Made by a program: the position numbers and the translations under genes. 64,000 nucleotides of DNA from JADFJB01 sp964464595 (GTDB lineage Bacteria > Zhuqueibacterota > JdFR-76 > DREG01), in the NCBI GenBank assembly GCA_964464595.1, contig CAYXGW010000001.1, positions 124,001 through 188,000 of the forward strand. The letters run 5' to 3'. The notes under the pieces are model-generated. The model worked only from the letters and a program-made list of their open reading frames with translations. It was not told the DNA's origin and did no database searches. Shown here piece after piece: positions 26,400 through 35,941 of the stretch. Positions within the stretch are counted from its first letter, which is position 1. Each line of letters begins with the position of its first letter.

Positions 26400-27272
26400 A
26401 TGATTGAATCAAAAGCATCAGAATGGGATGTTTTTATTAGTTACAATTCCAATGATATTTCAAAAGCAAAAATAATCGTAGACGACATTTCAAAATCCGG
26501 ATTAAAAGTATGGTTCGACCGTTATCGAATCGATCCCGGAGAACGAATACGGGAGAAGATTAATTACGGAATTACACATTCCAGCACAGTGTTGTTGATT
26601 GCTTCAAAATCATCTTTGCAATCTCGTTGGGTGTTAAATGAATTGGATGCTGCAATGCTTCGGGAGATAAATGAAAGTCGGCGAATACTTTTACCATTAT
26701 TAATTGGAAACATAAATTTAAAAGATTTACCAGCTGATATTCAGGGGAAAAATTTCATCGATTTAAGATATAATTTTAAACAAAAATATGAGAAAAATAG
26801 ATCAATATTGATTTCCGCATTGATAGCATTGTCAAATGCTCCTGATGAGGGAAGAGATATTGTTCCCATGGGCGAGGAAGCTGTTAGATTTATACTTGCA
26901 CATAGATATCGATCAGAAGGAGAAAAGAAAAGTGTTTCAAGAGCTTCTATAGTAGAAATGATTGATATTTATTTGAAATTGGAATCCAATTTTGAAAATG
27001 CTATTGAGGAAAGAAATATGTTTATTAATGAATACGGTAGATGGGGGATATTTCAATTGTTTTGTTTTTTCTTAGATCATTCCTCAATGAAGATTACTCA
27101 TTGGTTTAATGAGGATGAATTACGAGAGTTCTTTAATGAAATAGAAATGTTTTTAACAATGCAAGGTGTTCAATCTAATATATGTTCTAAAGATGAGAAG
27201 ATATTGATGAGTATTTCACCAGAAACTGATCAAATTGAATATAGAAAGGGATTTTCGAAAGAAATCCAATGA
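26400..27272 (+). CDS. stand-alone TIR-domain protein
   Basis: The N-terminal 145 residues are a TIR domain: DVFISYNSNDI, KVWFDRYRIDPGERI, and the probable NAD-cleaving Glu81 in RWVLNELDAAML. The remaining 145 residues are helical, rich in Phe and acidic residues, and not assigned. No STAND or SIR2 gene is adjacent, so any sensor is either within the C-terminal half or elsewhere. Bacterial TIR proteins of this layout can act as NADase effectors in abortive infection, but function here is inferred only. Low G+C like the surroundings. Confidence 0.85.
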   Translation: MIESKASEWDVFISYNSNDISKAKIIVDDISKSGLKVWFDRYRIDPGERIREKINYGITHSSTVLLIASKSSLQSRWVLNELDAAMLREINESRRILLPLLIGNINLKDLPADIQGKNFIDLRYNFKQKYEKNRSILISALIALSNAPDEGRDIVPMGEEAVRFILAHRYRSEGEKKSVSRASIVEMIDIYLKLESNFENAIEERNMFINEYGRWGIFQLFCFFLDHSSMKITHWFNEDELREFFNEIEMFLTMQGVQSNICSKDEKILMSISPETDQIEYRKGFSKEIQ

Positions 27273-27354
27273 ACATTTGTAAAATTTTTCGGCCAAAGTC
27301 TCATGGAAACCAGGCCACAGACTGGCTTTTGTTTTTGGAATTCCTAAAAGAACT

Positions 27355-29973
27355 TTATTCACATCTCAAAATATCTGCCGGGTTTGAATAAGCGGCTTTC
27401 ATCGCTTGCACGCTGATAGTAATAATTGCCAGCAATAAAGCTCCGAGGCCTGAAATCAAAAACACACTGATGCCGAGATCTATCTTATAGGCAAAATTAT
27501 TTAGCCAGCTATTCATTGCCAGGTAAATCCCGGGCCAGGCAAGCAAGTTTGCAATGATCAGCAATACAATAAATTCCTGATTAAACAATGCAAGAATTTT
27601 TCCGACAGAGGCTCCCAGAACTTTGCGAATTCCCATCTCTTTTAATCGCCGGGCTACCGAGAGTGATGTAATGCCAAAAAGGCCAAAGCAAGCGATTGTA
27701 ATGGCAAAATAGGAAGCATAAGCGACAATTCTGCGAAAATTCTCTTCAGAACGGTATTGATTTTCAACCTGTTCATCAAAAAAGCTATATTCAAACGGGA
27801 TATCCGGAACGATATGATTCCATATTCCCCGATAGTCTTTAAGGGTTTGAGCAATGTCGTTTGAATTTATTTTTGTGAGAACCTCGGCATTATCGGAGTT
27901 TGGTCTAAGGGTAAGCACGGTTGCATCGATCTCTTTTCTGAGGGACATAAAATGGAAATCACCCACAACGCCCACAATTTTAGGACCATCGCCGTTGATG
28001 AAGGGAGGCACCTTGCCGATGGGGTCTTTCATGCCAAATTTTTCCAGGAATTTCTCATTCACCAGGATGGCATCAGTTGGGTCCGAGGGATAATCGCCAG
28101 ATAAATTTCGTCCCTGAACCAGGGGTATATCCATCACATCTAAAAAATCAGGGTTGATTTTCATTACCGGCAGACTCATGCTTTCGCCTTCGAATGAAAT
28201 CATCCACATACTGCCGACAGAGTCGCCGAATAATGATCCGCGAGTTGCCGTAAGATTAACAATTCCAGCCAATTTGACAGCTTCGTTTTTCAGTCGTTGC
28301 ACAATTTGATCGGGAATTCGCTTTGCCGGCGCATGATAAAGAAGAAGGTCAGTATTCATGCCCAGGCTAACATTGCTGATAAACCTGAGTTGATTGGCCA
28401 TGATTAACGCACTGGCAATCAGGAAAACAGAGAGACTGAATTGCAGCACAACCGAGATCCTAGAGAATATATTTTTACCGCCAAAATTTATTGTCCCCCG
28501 CAACACTGTGATCGGTTTAAATCGGGAAAGCACCAAAGAGGGATAGGCACCGGATGTCAATCCTACCAGGAGGGTTATTCCGACAAGCGCCAATACCGGT
28601 AAAATATTATCAGAAAAATCCATCACAAGTTCTTTACCGGAAAGCAAATTAAAAGTCGGCAGTAGAATTTTCGCAAACATCAATCCTAAAAATAAAGCCA
28701 AAAAGCTGAGTAGAATCGATTCAAACCAAAACTGTTTCATCAATTGCTGTCGTTCTGCACCAAACACTTTTCGTACCCCAACTTCTTTGCTGCGGGTCGA
28801 TGAAAGTCCAATGGATAAATTCATAAAATTAATACAGGCGATCAATAAAACCAGGAAGGCAATTCCGCCCATAATGAAAGAATACTTGGGATCGCTGCCT
28901 GGTTCCAGGTTATTGTTACTGATGGTCTTACCAAAATGAATATCCTGCAGTCGCTGCAATAAGAGCTTCTTTTCGATATCCGTGGTTCTGAGCATTTGCG
29001 CCATATTGTTGGTTTCCTCTAATTGCTGCAGGCTTAAATCGATTTGATCGATACTCGTCGTTTTCAGTCTTTTGATAAATGTCACTGTCGTCGATTTGGG
29101 GAACCAGTTACTGAGAAAGCTTTCACCAAAAATATCTTTATTGTGATGTTCGGGCAGGAGAAAATCAAATTTGATGCTGGAGTGATCCGGAATCTTTTTC
29201 GCGACACCCGTGATTCTAAAATCTGAAAATTCCTGGTTGTTTAAATCGATGGCCAACATTTCACCAAGCGGATTTCTGTTGGGAAAATAACGATGCCATA
29301 TTCTTTCACTAATGATGATAGAATGGGGTGTTTGAAGGGCTGTTTCCGGATTACCAAAAAGAAGAGGGAAATTGAAAACCTCAAAAAATGAAGGGCTGGC
29401 GAGATGAATGGTACTGTTTCGGTCTTCGTTATCTATTTGGATGATTTTGTTTTTAGCTCTGGTGTAGCGAATTGTATTTTCGATACCCGGAATCTTATTC
29501 CTTATTGCGTCCGCCAGTGGATACGGCGAGTTGTCCTGGTATTTCAGCCCGCTGAAATTTGTCGCTACACCTACCTGGTATATTCTATCTGAATCCTGGT
29601 GAAATCGATCGTAGCTGAGTTCGCCCTGGATAAAAAAGTAAACCAGGATCGAAAATGCGAGACCAATTGAAAGACCGAACAAATTAATGAATGAATACAG
29701 CTTTTGTCTTTTCAAATTTCGTAATGCAATGAATAAATAATTTTTAAGCATGATGAAACTCCAATACATTAAATCAGAAATAAAAGGTGGCAATGATTGC
29801 ATAATTTGCAGCCAACACCAGAGATGTGCGTTTAGTCGGCTGTGTTTTTTCGCGTGACTTTGAAATTGTTCTTCGAAATCCCCAAGCACCGAGTAACGAA
29901 TAGAGGGCTCAGTTATGTGAGCCAACAACCATTCGGCTATTTTGGGAAGATTATTGTGTCTTTTATGCAGCAT
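27355..29973 (-). CDS. MacB/FtsX-type ABC transporter permease with prefix domain
   Basis: The 872-residue protein has a short N-terminal permease prefix region (LLAHITEPSIRYSVLGDFEEQF) and a first TM with FINLFGLSIGLAFS. Two MacB-type periplasmic cores follow, each followed by an FtsX three-helix block (about residues 375-490 and 755-865). It is the second of two paralogous permeases, 16 bases after the first. Such proteins extrude peptides, lipoproteins or antibiotics or transmit mechanical signals. No ATPase gene is in the operon, so a partner must be elsewhere. Confidence 0.88.
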   Translation of the reverse strand: MLHKRHNNLPKIAEWLLAHITEPSIRYSVLGDFEEQFQSHAKKHSRLNAHLWCWLQIMQSLPPFISDLMYWSFIMLKNYLFIALRNLKRQKLYSFINLFGLSIGLAFSILVYFFIQGELSYDRFHQDSDRIYQVGVATNFSGLKYQDNSPYPLADAIRNKIPGIENTIRYTRAKNKIIQIDNEDRNSTIHLASPSFFEVFNFPLLFGNPETALQTPHSIIISERIWHRYFPNRNPLGEMLAIDLNNQEFSDFRITGVAKKIPDHSSIKFDFLLPEHHNKDIFGESFLSNWFPKSTTVTFIKRLKTTSIDQIDLSLQQLEETNNMAQMLRTTDIEKKLLLQRLQDIHFGKTISNNNLEPGSDPKYSFIMGGIAFLVLLIACINFMNLSIGLSSTRSKEVGVRKVFGAERQQLMKQFWFESILLSFLALFLGLMFAKILLPTFNLLSGKELVMDFSDNILPVLALVGITLLVGLTSGAYPSLVLSRFKPITVLRGTINFGGKNIFSRISVVLQFSLSVFLIASALIMANQLRFISNVSLGMNTDLLLYHAPAKRIPDQIVQRLKNEAVKLAGIVNLTATRGSLFGDSVGSMWMISFEGESMSLPVMKINPDFLDVMDIPLVQGRNLSGDYPSDPTDAILVNEKFLEKFGMKDPIGKVPPFINGDGPKIVGVVGDFHFMSLRKEIDATVLTLRPNSDNAEVLTKINSNDIAQTLKDYRGIWNHIVPDIPFEYSFFDEQVENQYRSEENFRRIVAYASYFAITIACFGLFGITSLSVARRLKEMGIRKVLGASVGKILALFNQEFIVLLIIANLLAWPGIYLAMNSWLNNFAYKIDLGISVFLISGLGALLLAIITISVQAMKAAYSNPADILRCE

Positions 29974-29989
29974 GGTTTTCAGATCCTCT

Positions 29990-32641
29990 TTATTCGTCCC
30001 GCAGTGATTTAACCGGATTAACCATTGCAGCCCTGGTTGCCTGAGAGCTGATTGTCAGGAATGCGATTAACAGTGTAATTGTTGAGGCTAATAAAAATAC
30101 TAGAATATTGATATCAATTTTGTAGGCAAAATTTTGCAGCCAATATTGCACCGAATAATAAGCAATCGGCCAGGCGACAAGATTAGAGAATACAACGAGT
30201 ACGAGCATTTCTTTTGACAGTAAGGAGACGATTCCTGAAATGGATGATCCGAGGACTTTGCGGATACCAATCTCCTTAACACGCTTTTCTACCGAGACTG
30301 TTGTCAGGCCAAAAAGTCCCAGACAGGCAATCATGATGGCAAATAGTGAAATATAATTAATGATTGCGTTCCATTTTTCTTCCTGGGCATACTGAGCATT
30401 TATGATTTCATCGAGAAATTTCATTTCAAAGGGATTTTGCGGCGCAACCGCTGCGTAGGTTGTTTTTAAGAAATCAACGATCGGACGGGTTTCGCCCGGG
30501 CCGATTCGTACGACCACACGATTATAAAGAGGAGGCCAGTTCCAGGTGTTAACATTCGTAACCCCACTGCGAATCGCGCCAATATTTAGAGCCAAAATAA
30601 GGGGTTCGATTTTATTGTGCATGGAGCTGAAGTGAAAATCCCGGACTACGCCGATAATTTGATGGCTTGCTGTAAATTGACTGCCTGGAATGGACTCGTT
30701 GAGTGGATCAGTCCAGCCAAAATGTTTGACTAAAGCTTCATTCACTAGAATAGCTTGTGATTTATCGGTTCCAAACTCTTCGGAAAAATCTCTTCCTTGC
30801 ACGATTACCATTCCCATAGTTTTGACAAAATCAGTGTCAACAAGGTTGAAAAATAAGTCTTCAGAGCTGCCATCAGCTTGTCCAAACATTAGTTTTGTCC
30901 ATGGTGTACCAAATTCATTCATAACCGCATCAACTCCGAGGATATTGCTGTTTTTGATTAGCTCCGACTTATAGCCCTGGAATAACTTACTCGAAACTGC
31001 AGCATTCGGCGGATTATTGAGTGAAATTTCCACAACCCGCTCCTTATCATAACCCAGGTTTTTTTCACGCATGAATTCAACTTGTTCGTGAATAACAAGA
31101 GTCACAATAATCAAAAACACGGATAGAGCAAACTGCATCACCACCAGGCTCTTGCTTAAAGCACTTTTCTTTTTGGCTATTAAGTTGCCTTTTAAAACAA
31201 GCGCCGGCTGAAACCGGGAAAGAAAAATCGCAGGATAACTTCCCGCTGCCAAACCTACAAAAGTTACAAGTGCAATCAGAAAAGTCACAATGGTAAAATC
31301 GATGCTAAATGGTATTTCTTTACCCGATAGCGTATTAAAAGTCGGCAGCATAATAGCGGCAAGCGCTAAACCCAAGATCATGGACAGAAAACTTATGGTC
31401 ACAGCTTCGCCAATATATTGTGCAGTCAACTGCGATCTGAGCGCGCCCATTACCTTGCGAACCCCGATTTCTTTTGCCCGGCTGGCTGACTTGCCAACAG
31501 ACAGGATGATAAAATTGATACACGAGATTAACAGAACCAGAATGCCGAGTCCGGATAAGATGTATGAGTATTTCAGGTTGCCTATTTTTACAATCGTTTG
31601 CGGAATTTCTGAGTCCAGATAAATGTCTGCAAGGGGTTGAAGATAAAGCTCTATTTTTGTTTCGCCATCTCTACCTGCTCTCACTACCTCTTTGACAAAA
31701 GAAGGGAATTTCGCTTCAAGGTCCGATGCTTTTGCAGTTTCAGCTAATTGCACATAAGTCTCCGCAAAAGCAGTACTGTATGATGTGAACTGTCCAGGAG
31801 TTATCCATCTCGACTTTTCAACATTGACGAGAAAATCAAATTCCAAGCTCGAACTTTGCCGCATATTATCAGCAATTGCCGTTACCACAAAGATATGATT
31901 TTCGTTCGCCATACTGAGAGTAAATGTTTCTCCGATTGGATCTTTATCACCAAAATATTTCGCTGCCATTTTCTCGGAGAGAACGATGGCATTCAAATCA
32001 CTTAATGGAGCGTCTTTCCCCTTTATTATCGGAAAAGAGAACACATCAAAAAATGAAGCGTCTACAAATACAACGGTTTCGCTGAAAATATTTTCACCCC
32101 TTTTAATGACAGTGGTGTTGCTTGAAATTCTGATGGCATTTTTAATTTCCGGGTAATGTCGTTTCAAATCGGGCGCCAGGGGCAAAGCTGTGGTGGAGGA
32201 TTTTCGAATATTGCCGCCTGGGTCCTGAATTTTTTGATTAATCCGAAAGATTGTATCCGAATTCTTGTGGAACTTGTTAGTTGAAAATTCAATTCGAATA
32301 AACATAAAGATGAGTATACTGACTGCGATTGCAACCGATAATCCGAAAATGTTAATAAAGGAATAGGTCTTTTGTCTGAAGAGATTTCTAAATGAAACCA
32401 GCAGGTAATTTTTAAGCATGATTAAACTCCAATAAATTGAATCTATAAGAAAGGGTGGCATGGATAGTGCCGTTTGCAGCCAATACCAACAATTTGCATA
32501 CAGGCGTCCCTTCTCGTTTGCCAGGTACTGAAATTGCTCTGCAAAATCACCAAGCGCTGAATACCTTGTGAAAGGATGGACGACCCGGGCCAACAGCCGT
32601 TCTGCCGTTTTTGGTGGTTTGGGCTTTTTGAAAAACCTCAT
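29990..32641 (-). CDS. MacB/FtsX-type ABC transporter permease with prefix domain
   Basis: A paralogue of the next gene, 883 residues with the same layout: prefix (LLARVVHPFTRYSALGDFAEQF), first TM (FINIFGLSVAIAVS), MacB core, FtsX block, second core and second FtsX block ending ATRAAMVNPVKSLRDE. Its ATG overlaps the PadR stop codon by four bases, so translation is coupled to the regulator. The chance that the two permeases form a heterodimer is good, given tandem arrangement. Confidence 0.88.
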   Translation of the reverse strand: MRFFKKPKPPKTAERLLARVVHPFTRYSALGDFAEQFQYLANEKGRLYANCWYWLQTALSMPPFLIDSIYWSLIMLKNYLLVSFRNLFRQKTYSFINIFGLSVAIAVSILIFMFIRIEFSTNKFHKNSDTIFRINQKIQDPGGNIRKSSTTALPLAPDLKRHYPEIKNAIRISSNTTVIKRGENIFSETVVFVDASFFDVFSFPIIKGKDAPLSDLNAIVLSEKMAAKYFGDKDPIGETFTLSMANENHIFVVTAIADNMRQSSSLEFDFLVNVEKSRWITPGQFTSYSTAFAETYVQLAETAKASDLEAKFPSFVKEVVRAGRDGETKIELYLQPLADIYLDSEIPQTIVKIGNLKYSYILSGLGILVLLISCINFIILSVGKSASRAKEIGVRKVMGALRSQLTAQYIGEAVTISFLSMILGLALAAIMLPTFNTLSGKEIPFSIDFTIVTFLIALVTFVGLAAGSYPAIFLSRFQPALVLKGNLIAKKKSALSKSLVVMQFALSVFLIIVTLVIHEQVEFMREKNLGYDKERVVEISLNNPPNAAVSSKLFQGYKSELIKNSNILGVDAVMNEFGTPWTKLMFGQADGSSEDLFFNLVDTDFVKTMGMVIVQGRDFSEEFGTDKSQAILVNEALVKHFGWTDPLNESIPGSQFTASHQIIGVVRDFHFSSMHNKIEPLILALNIGAIRSGVTNVNTWNWPPLYNRVVVRIGPGETRPIVDFLKTTYAAVAPQNPFEMKFLDEIINAQYAQEEKWNAIINYISLFAIMIACLGLFGLTTVSVEKRVKEIGIRKVLGSSISGIVSLLSKEMLVLVVFSNLVAWPIAYYSVQYWLQNFAYKIDINILVFLLASTITLLIAFLTISSQATRAAMVNPVKSLRDE

Positions 32642-32967
32642 TTAACCGATCTCGATTCCAATGATGGAATACCGATCCAAATAGCTTCATGCACTTGTTG
32701 AATCTTAAGTAAAGCTCCTCTTCCCTCTTTTGTAAGCTCATAATAAATTTTCCGCCGGCCTCCTCGTTCCGGAGTTGGTTCGCCTTCAATCGACAAGACC
32801 AGGTGCTTTTTAAGCAGCCGGTTTAAAGGCGCATAAATAGCGCCGAACGACCAAGTGCGTCCGGTCACTTTTGCCACTTGTCCCCGGATGGACATCCCAT
32901 AGGCATTTTTCTGGAGTTTCCAGATCGATAATAATATAATCTCTTCTGACCTTGAAAGCAGTTTCAT
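32638..32967 (-). CDS. PadR family transcriptional regulator
   Basis: The 109-residue chain has a winged helix with the PadR signature AYGMSIRGQVAKVTGRTWSFGAIYAPLNRLLKK and a wing ending GGRRKIYYELTKEG. AAGGAG is six to seven bases before the ATG. PadR proteins usually repress a neighbouring transporter operon and release it upon ligand binding. It is the first gene of the PadR-permease-permease operon, so autoregulation is expected. Confidence 0.9.
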   Translation of the reverse strand: MKLLSRSEEIILLSIWKLQKNAYGMSIRGQVAKVTGRTWSFGAIYAPLNRLLKKHLVLSIEGEPTPERGGRRKIYYELTKEGRGALLKIQQVHEAIWIGIPSLESRSVK

Positions 32968-33034
32968 TGTTTACTCCTTGAATAAATAATGAGTGGTCGA
33001 CATAATTAATCTTAATGAAATATTCAAAATTTAC

Positions 33035-33120
33035 AGCCTTCGACGAGTTTATCCTGAGCTAGTCGAAGGGCTCAGGCCGCTGGATTCAAGCCATGGTGAG
33101 CGGAGTCGAACCATGAATTT
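33035..33120. repeat. REP-like palindromic element
   Basis: The unit has CCTTCGACGAGTTTATCCTG and CTAGTCGAAGGGCTCAGG arms, then CAAGCCATGGTGAGCGGAG. Several short inverted repeats are nested. It sits in the 1.1 kb gene-free stretch 32968-34063 upstream of the PadR gene. Confidence 0.6.
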
Positions 33121-33340
33121 GTTTATGTCGACTCACGTTAAATAATCATTAGTATTCGAAAATAGAGAAAATATGTTTCGTTTTCAATTTAATTTTCTCC
33201 ATTTGTGAATAGAAATATTAAGCGAAGTTGTATTAATTAACCTTATCTATTCATAAACCTCATCACTGTCATCCAGGATGGATCTATTTAGACCCTTATT
33301 CTATATTTGCTTTTGAGTTTTTTTGATCATATCAAACAAG

Positions 33341-33360
33341 ATCCCATCGCGCGATGGGAT
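33341..33360. repeat. perfect 20-bp palindrome
   Basis: ATCCCATCGC followed by GCGATGGGAT is a perfect palindrome of 20 bases in a gene-free stretch. It could be a protein-binding site or part of a decayed repeat. Confidence 0.45.
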
Positions 33361-33653
33361 GACAGCAAAGAGGGATTTATGCTTAAAGTTGCAATTCATA
33401 AATTATCCAGGTTAATTGGCAAAATATAAAATGCCTTTATGATTCTTTAGTTCATCTCTTCGAATTTCCCCAGCCATTTTGATTATCAAATTTATTAGTC
33501 TTATTACTTTTAATTTGGCTTCCCATAAAAATTAATTCAATATTAACTCATATTTCTCACTTCAATTGAGGCCAATTCCCGGTGCCCATTTATTCTATAT
33601 ACAGAAATCCGTTTAGTCTGATTTCGTCAGAAATCGCGTGAAACTAATCATTT

Positions 33654-33905
33654 CACCCCGAAGGGGTTCGGCACTGTGAGGAGGCTTGATGGGCTATAAA
33701 TATTTCACTCCTATCGGAGTTAACCCGGTTGTCACGGGCACTATCTTAACATGAACCATTTGTAATTTGTGAAAGTTATCAGCCATCCGGATTTTCCTTA
33801 CCTATGGCTCTTGTCATACCTGAAGATGAGCTCTGTCTCAATCCCGGAGGGATGTCATGTTTATAGCCAATTGGGTTCAAAAAACATGCTAACCCCATCG
33901 GGGTG
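33654..33905. repeat. cluster of five short hairpins
   Basis: Within 250 bases there are CCCC-GAA-GGGG (33656-33666), CTCC-TATC-GGAG (33708-33719), CCCG/CGGG (33724-33738), ATCCC-GGA-GGGAT (33841-33853) and CCCC-ATC-GGGG (33893-33903). Flanks share phrases such as GGCTATAAATAT and TTTATAGCC. It is not a CRISPR because units are unequal and spacing varies. Confidence 0.5.
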
Positions 33906-34063
33906 ATATTGCATTTTCATTTCAGCATGAAAATCATCCTTCTGTGGGAGATGTTGAAAACGAAGTGAGAATGTCAATATTAACATTATAAATCACAACA
34001 CAATTCCGCTTGCCTCTCGGTCAATATTGTCCGATATTTTATCATGACTGGAATGAGATCACC

Positions 34064-34501
34064 ATGCAAAGCTTTATTTATCCCGCCAAACTGACACCGG
34101 AAACAGAAGATGGAGGATATGTTGTTACGTTTCGAGACCTGCCGGAGGCCATTACCCAGGGAGAAGATATCGATGACGCTTTATTGGAAGCGGTTGATTG
34201 CCTTGAGGAAGCCATTGCCAACCGGATTGCAAGCGATCTTCCCATACCCGGTTCTTCTCAGCCGAAAAAAGGAGAATATACTATATTACTTCCGGTCCAA
34301 CTTTCCGCAAAAGCAGCACTGTACCTTGCTATAAGAGATGCAAAAATCACTAAAGTTGAGCTTGCCAAGCGCATGAATTGTGATGAAAAAGAAGTAAGAA
34401 GGCTTCTTAATCCTAAGCATCCTTCAAAGTTACCCAGGATAGAACAAGCCCTAGCTACCCTGGGTAAACAATTAGTCGTTGGACTTTACGAAGCTGCATA
34501 G
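34064..34501 (+). CDS. HicB-like protein with C-terminal HTH
   Basis: I start at ATG 34064 (MQSFIYPAKLTPE), which matches the HicB fold; 18 upstream codons to 34010 have no homology. Residues 1-60 are the partial RNase-H-like HicB domain (GGYVVTFRDLPEAITQGEDIDDAL). Residues 85-140 form a helix-turn-helix (KVELAKRMNCDEKEVRRLL). No HicA toxin lies on either side, so this is either an orphan antitoxin or a regulator. A terminator-like hairpin follows at 34591. Confidence 0.8.
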   Translation: MQSFIYPAKLTPETEDGGYVVTFRDLPEAITQGEDIDDALLEAVDCLEEAIANRIASDLPIPGSSQPKKGEYTILLPVQLSAKAALYLAIRDAKITKVELAKRMNCDEKEVRRLLNPKHPSKLPRIEQALATLGKQLVVGLYEAA

Positions 34502-34590
34502 AGGCACTTAATGACTGGTTTTGTATTATTACTATTTTGTTGGAGTTGAAGGATTGGACGAAGAAATCTTTTCAACAACCGCCCCTGAAT

Positions 34591-34618
34591 AAAGCACGCT
34601 ATTGTGTGCTTTACTTTT
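34591..34618 (+). terminator. rho-independent terminator after HicB-like gene
   Basis: AAAGCACGC and GTGTGCTTT form a 9-bp stem (one G-U) with a TATT loop, followed by ACTTTTTG. It ends the + strand HicB unit and borders the start of the minus-strand cassette array. Confidence 0.55.
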
Positions 34619-34731
34619 TGTGTGTGAGAGGCGCACTCCGGTTGTCTTCAGCCGGAGCCGCCTACTCGATTATGCCCATTTTTTTTAATTCGATAATTAC
34701 TGGATCGATCTCATAATAGTGATCACCGAAA

Positions 34732-35814
34732 TCATAATTTTCGAAGGTTATCAATTCCAACTGCTTGTAAAAATTCTGCGTCCGCACTATCATGAGGATA
34801 AATAAATGTTGTACTTATATTATATTTATTGCACCTATCTGAAGCTTCTATTAATATTGTCATTTGGGATTGCGTTAAATTTTGTCCTAGGTTAGAAATT
34901 TTCATTCCCGATTCTCTAATGCGTTTCAAAGATTGATGAATTTGAACGGATTTTGAAATTATTGTTCTCAAGTAGTGCGTAGCATGCGCAAAGTCATAAT
35001 TATTCGGTGATTCCGTAGCTAAGATATCTGTATTTTCTATACACCATCTTTTCCTATTTATAATTCGCCTTGCCGGGAAACGTCTTCCATCATATATCAG
35101 TTCTCTCCAAATATTTTCTATCGAAGTCCATAGATCAACCGTTTCATCATTAAGTTGAGTATGATCTTCGTTTAACTTAATCAATTCCAATAGATGAGAT
35201 ATTTTTTTCTCCTTTTTCTGAATGAGCGGTCTCAGGATATAGGATAATGGAGGAATACCAGAAGAGTACATTTCTAACAATACATCGTACGGGATTATGC
35301 TGCAACCTGGTGGGACAAGTTTGTTTAACTCTTCTAAGAAATTAGGTGTTCTAGTTTTTGAATATAGCTCTTCCGAGAGGCCTGCAATAATGAAGACATA
35401 ACTATTATTCCCAATAATTAAATTTTGTTGTGGATTTGTATATAATTCGGAATTATTGATAACTGAAAAGTTATATGACTGACTTACGGCTGTAGCAGCA
35501 TCTCGTGATAGAATAATTAGATCTTTTCTGGGTGTTGTAATTAGTTTGGTACTCGGACGCTTTAATTCGATTACCCCATGAGAATATAGTTGATTTCTTT
35601 TCTTAGGATAAAAAATAAAGTCAGGTTCACTTATTCCGGGTCGGCCTAAAGGGACAATATCGGTCGGTTCTATTTGTAAAGGAAGGGAACGTGAGAAGAT
35701 ATATGGATGAGTGGTAAATAGTTGTTGAAACTGGTTCTCTTTTGCCTTTTTGGTAAGTAGACTTTCAAAATATTGTCTTGCCTCATGAAGTTCTGATACT
35801 GTAGGCTTTTTCAT
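34732..35814 (-). CDS. Shedu-like DUF4263 PD-(D/E)XK nuclease
   Basis: The 360-residue protein has ENQFQQLFTTHPYIF (residues 26-40) and the nuclease core EPDFIFYP (63-70) with VIELKRP (81-87), where Glu83-Leu-Lys85 is the D/E-x-K element. This is the layout of the DUF4263 domain that defines the Shedu antiphage nuclease SduA. The C-terminal 200 residues are unassigned. The ATG follows an attC-like site by only a few bases and has no ribosome site, as often in integron cassettes. Action on phage DNA is inferred. Confidence 0.7.
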   Translation of the reverse strand: MKKPTVSELHEARQYFESLLTKKAKENQFQQLFTTHPYIFSRSLPLQIEPTDIVPLGRPGISEPDFIFYPKKRNQLYSHGVIELKRPSTKLITTPRKDLIILSRDAATAVSQSYNFSVINNSELYTNPQQNLIIGNNSYVFIIAGLSEELYSKTRTPNFLEELNKLVPPGCSIIPYDVLLEMYSSGIPPLSYILRPLIQKKEKKISHLLELIKLNEDHTQLNDETVDLWTSIENIWRELIYDGRRFPARRIINRKRWCIENTDILATESPNNYDFAHATHYLRTIISKSVQIHQSLKRIRESGMKISNLGQNLTQSQMTILIEASDRCNKYNISTTFIYPHDSADAEFLQAVGIDNLRKL

Positions 35815-35828
35815 TCGATTTTAATTGG

Positions 35829-35923
35829 GCATAACATTTGTGTATAAACAATTGTATATATCCACCCGCTTTGGCGGTTTAAACACAATTGTGTTTATTC
35901 TTTCTATACAGATAACAAGTAAT
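35829..35923 (-). repeat. attC-like site (GTTATGC / GGATAAC)
   Basis: In cassette orientation (minus strand) it runs from GGATAAC through TAAACACAATTGTGTTTA, an apical CCGCC-AAA-GCGGG hairpin and ACAATTGT, to GTTATGC, with partly complementary arms. It separates the Shedu-like gene from the HEPN-motif gene, lies just after the stop of the latter and just before the start of the former. Confidence 0.6.
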
Positions 35924-35941
35924 TCTGTTATCCTATCCTAA

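Noticed and set aside
33654..33905. CRISPR array
   Set aside because: Hairpins are unequal in sequence and spacing, no constant repeat of 24-48 bases exists, and no cas genes are present.
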